DNA from: Cryptomeria japonica
Lineage: Eukaryota > Streptophyta > Pinopsida > Cupressales > Cupressaceae
Length of the DNA: 64,000 nt
Reading direction: 5' to 3'
NCBI RefSeq assembly: GCF_030272615.1
Contig: NC_081410.1
Span: forward strand, 143,253,349 to 143,317,348
How positions within the stretch are numbered: position 1 is the first letter of the stretch; every line of letters begins with the position of its first letter. Of the stretch, positions 62,091 to 64,000 are shown piece after piece. A program made the position numbers and the translations under genes. The notes under the pieces are model-generated. The model was given only the letters and a program-made list of their open reading frames with translations, ran no database searches and was not told where the DNA came from.

Positions 62091-63887
62091 GTGATGCAGA
62101 GTCGACGATATCCATTGATCACGCGGGAGAACCGACCAGACTGTTTCATGTTACGACATAGACTAAGGAGCACAGACAGAGATATCCTAGCAGGACTTGG
62201 GATATATTATATCACATTCATGTTGGAGATTAGGGCAAACACAGGATTGCTTACTGCATTGGCAGAGCGATGGCATTCGGAGACTTCCTCCTTCCATCTG
62301 GCGACTGGAGAGGCGACGATGACTCTAGAGGATGTATGGCGCATCCTCCGCATTCCGATACATGGGGAGATGATAGAGTATGACCCAGTGACAGGGAGGG
62401 ATGCATTGTGCAGACTATTTGAGTGTGACGCAGATGATTTGGATATCGTTGAGAGGGAGATCGACTGGGAGAGCATGGCATCAGAGTATGATCGGCGATA
62501 TGTGGTGATAGCAGTGGTGATAGCATGTCTACTAGCAGGAGACAGACGAGGACATGGATTCCCTATTGGATGGGGAAGAGTGCTAGAGCAGATGGTGATA
62601 GAGAGGATGGTGTACGCATGGGGACCATGTGTACTGGCTATGCTATATTTTCAGTTGCATCAAGTAGCATATCAAGGAGTGCAGACTTTAAGCTGTGGAG
62701 TCACATTGTTACAGGTATGGGCATTTGAGCACATAGCCATATGTCAACCGATTACAGAGAGACAGGTAGTACCACACCGACCATATGTGTATTGCTATGG
62801 GGGAGCACTGAGACAGGGTCCATTTGGATACATATTGTACTGGCGACATGAGCTAGACAGACTGAGAGAGTTCACATGGAGGCCATATCTTGATTGCCCT
62901 GGAAGGTCAAATGATCATGATGAGCTACCATATTGTAGATAGGAGAGGTACCTGATTGGGCGACCAGTGAATCGCCAGAGAGTGATTGAGATGTACCTGC
63001 CAGAGAGAGTCAGACGACAGTTTGGAGAGAGGCAAGATGTACCTAGAAGGATGGCACAGTTTGCCCGATTGCACAGAGAGACGAGTCAGTGGGGGAGTAT
63101 GATTCAGCCACACATAGCATATGCTGACTTTGCACAGCTACAGCAGAGACAGTGGGATTCGAGGTCAGATGTGGTGGACGCCAGGACGACAGAGGAGTAT
63201 GAGCGATGGTTTGCACGACGACAGCCAATGCCATTGACTGATCCTGATATTCCAGTACCGAGGAGACAGGAGGACTTCCCACTCATAGGAGAGGAGGGAG
63301 ATGAGGATGATGAGGAGGATGAGGGTGGGGATGAGGATGACGAGGATGATGAGGATGGAGATGATGAGCCAGACTCAGCTGATCAGGAATCATTGCGAGA
63401 TATACCCATAGAGCCAGAGATAGCTAGCATAGAGGAGATGGAGATGTGCAGGGCTAACATAGCGAGTCACCAGGATCACATTGTGACATTGGAGAGACAG
63501 CAGGATCAGTTCATAGTGGAGATAGCCAGACTCACAGCAGCTCGAGATACAACAATAGCTCAAGCACAGCGAGAAGAACAAAGTGTCATTGAGTTCATTG
63601 GATCGATTAGGGATGCCAGTGCACGTGAGATGGCACAGATGCTAGTAGAGATCAGAGAGGAGATACATCATTGGAGGACACTATATGAGAGTGCAATTAC
63701 ACCAGAGTAGAGAGCAGCTTCATATCAGGCACGATCGAGGACAGAGAGCAGGGCACGCTCGCGGAGGTCATTGAGCAGCATAGGGGTGAGTGGACCCATG
63801 AGACCACCACAGCCAAGACCAGGGGCAGGAGGGACATCATCCATGAGACATGGCAGGGATGAGGAGGACAAAGGGAGCACCCAGTGA
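62091..63887 (+). pseudogene. plant mobile domain (PMD) protein, antisense ORF of a gypsy element
   Basis: One continuous frame of 598 codons, interrupted only by TAG at 62940-62942 and 63708-63710, ending at TGA 63885-63887. The N-terminal 330 or so residues match the PMD (aminotransferase-like, PF10536) family: TALAERWHSETSSFHLATGE, then MTLEDVWRILRIPIHGEMI, then VLAMLYFQLHQV, and ERYLIGRPVNRQRVIEMYLP after the first stop. An acidic Asp/Glu run follows (about 402-427), then a coiled coil (about 445-530) and a basic RS-like tail (ARSRTESRARSRRS). PMD proteins of plants (MAIN, MAIL1) act in silencing and genome stability, and PMDs have been captured by transposons. The strand is opposite to the host element. 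The start is the first ATG; an upstream one cannot be excluded. Confidence 0.88.
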
Positions 63888-64000
63888 CAGAGGCACGTAC
63901 TCCTTTATGACAAATAGATGACATATGTAGTTTGATATTATGTAGTCAGCCTGCGGGCCATACTTAGGACAGACAGTCCAATTTTGTACTTCGATATTAT
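63888..64000. other. window end inside the gypsy spacer
   Basis: Non-coding sequence after the PMD ORF; nothing else recognised. Confidence 0.5.

Larger units (their letters stand above)
61275..64000 (-). mobile_element. gypsy element, 3' internal part, continues beyond window
   Basis: The LTR and polypurine tract at 61.27 kb show that the element reads on the minus strand, with its body to the right. The visible 2.7 kb is the pol-to-LTR spacer. It holds a motif array and an ORF in the opposite (plus) direction. Pol itself must lie beyond 64 kb and is not seen. Confidence 0.7.

Noticed and set aside
63043-63924. Minus-strand frames within the PMD region that could be gypsy pol
   Set aside because: They lack any pol motif and are shadows of the plus-strand PMD frame.

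Overview
The window looks like gymnosperm (most likely conifer) nuclear DNA. It is AT-rich, dominated by old nested LTR retrotransposons and LINE remnants, and holds one resistance-type (NLR) gene whose two halves lie about 25 kb apart. There is no sign of bacterial or organellar genes. The organism call is an inference from repeat style and gene architecture, not from a marker gene.

Layout. 1-10286 (minus strand): the 5' part of a large Ty3/gypsy element with its 5' LTR, primer-binding site, 2.2 kb leader, gag, and a nearly intact pol (protease, G-patch, RT, RNase H, integrase). The element runs off the left edge. 11.4-12.1 kb: tail and LTR of a copia-like element. 13.55-18.05 kb (plus): a decayed Ty1/copia element with both LTRs. 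20.05-22.15 kb (minus): NB-ARC and LRR exons. 22.2-47.5 kb: a putative giant intron holding a LINE ORF1 remnant, copia remnants (27.8-31.2 kb), a proline/serine-rich retroelement ORF region ending in a polypurine tract and LTR (34.7-about 40.2 kb), and LINE pieces (43.9-45.8 kb). 47.47-48.94 kb (minus): four clean exons encoding a cysteine-rich N-terminus and a helical domain; their last splice phase matches the NB-ARC exon. 48.96-49.46 kb: the gene's upstream flank, which has diverged copies at 43.04-43.83 and 58.2-58.8 kb. 51.4-52.64 kb (plus): a gypsy leader fragment related to the leader at 8.2-8.7 kb. 52.85-56.65 kb (plus): an intron-containing MULE/SWIM transposase-like pseudogene. 57.25-57.38 kb: an AT microsatellite. 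59.67-64 kb: the 3' LTR and 3' internal part of another minus-strand gypsy element, carrying an antisense plant-mobile-domain (PMD) ORF on the plus strand.

Most interesting points: the NLR with a membrane-type N-terminus and a possible 25 kb intron; the promoter-flank copies around it; the antisense PMD ORF inside a gypsy element; a G-patch between protease and RT; a conserved hairpin abutting the polypurine tract in two different gypsy elements; and regularly spaced CACAGACGC-like arrays in gypsy non-coding DNA.
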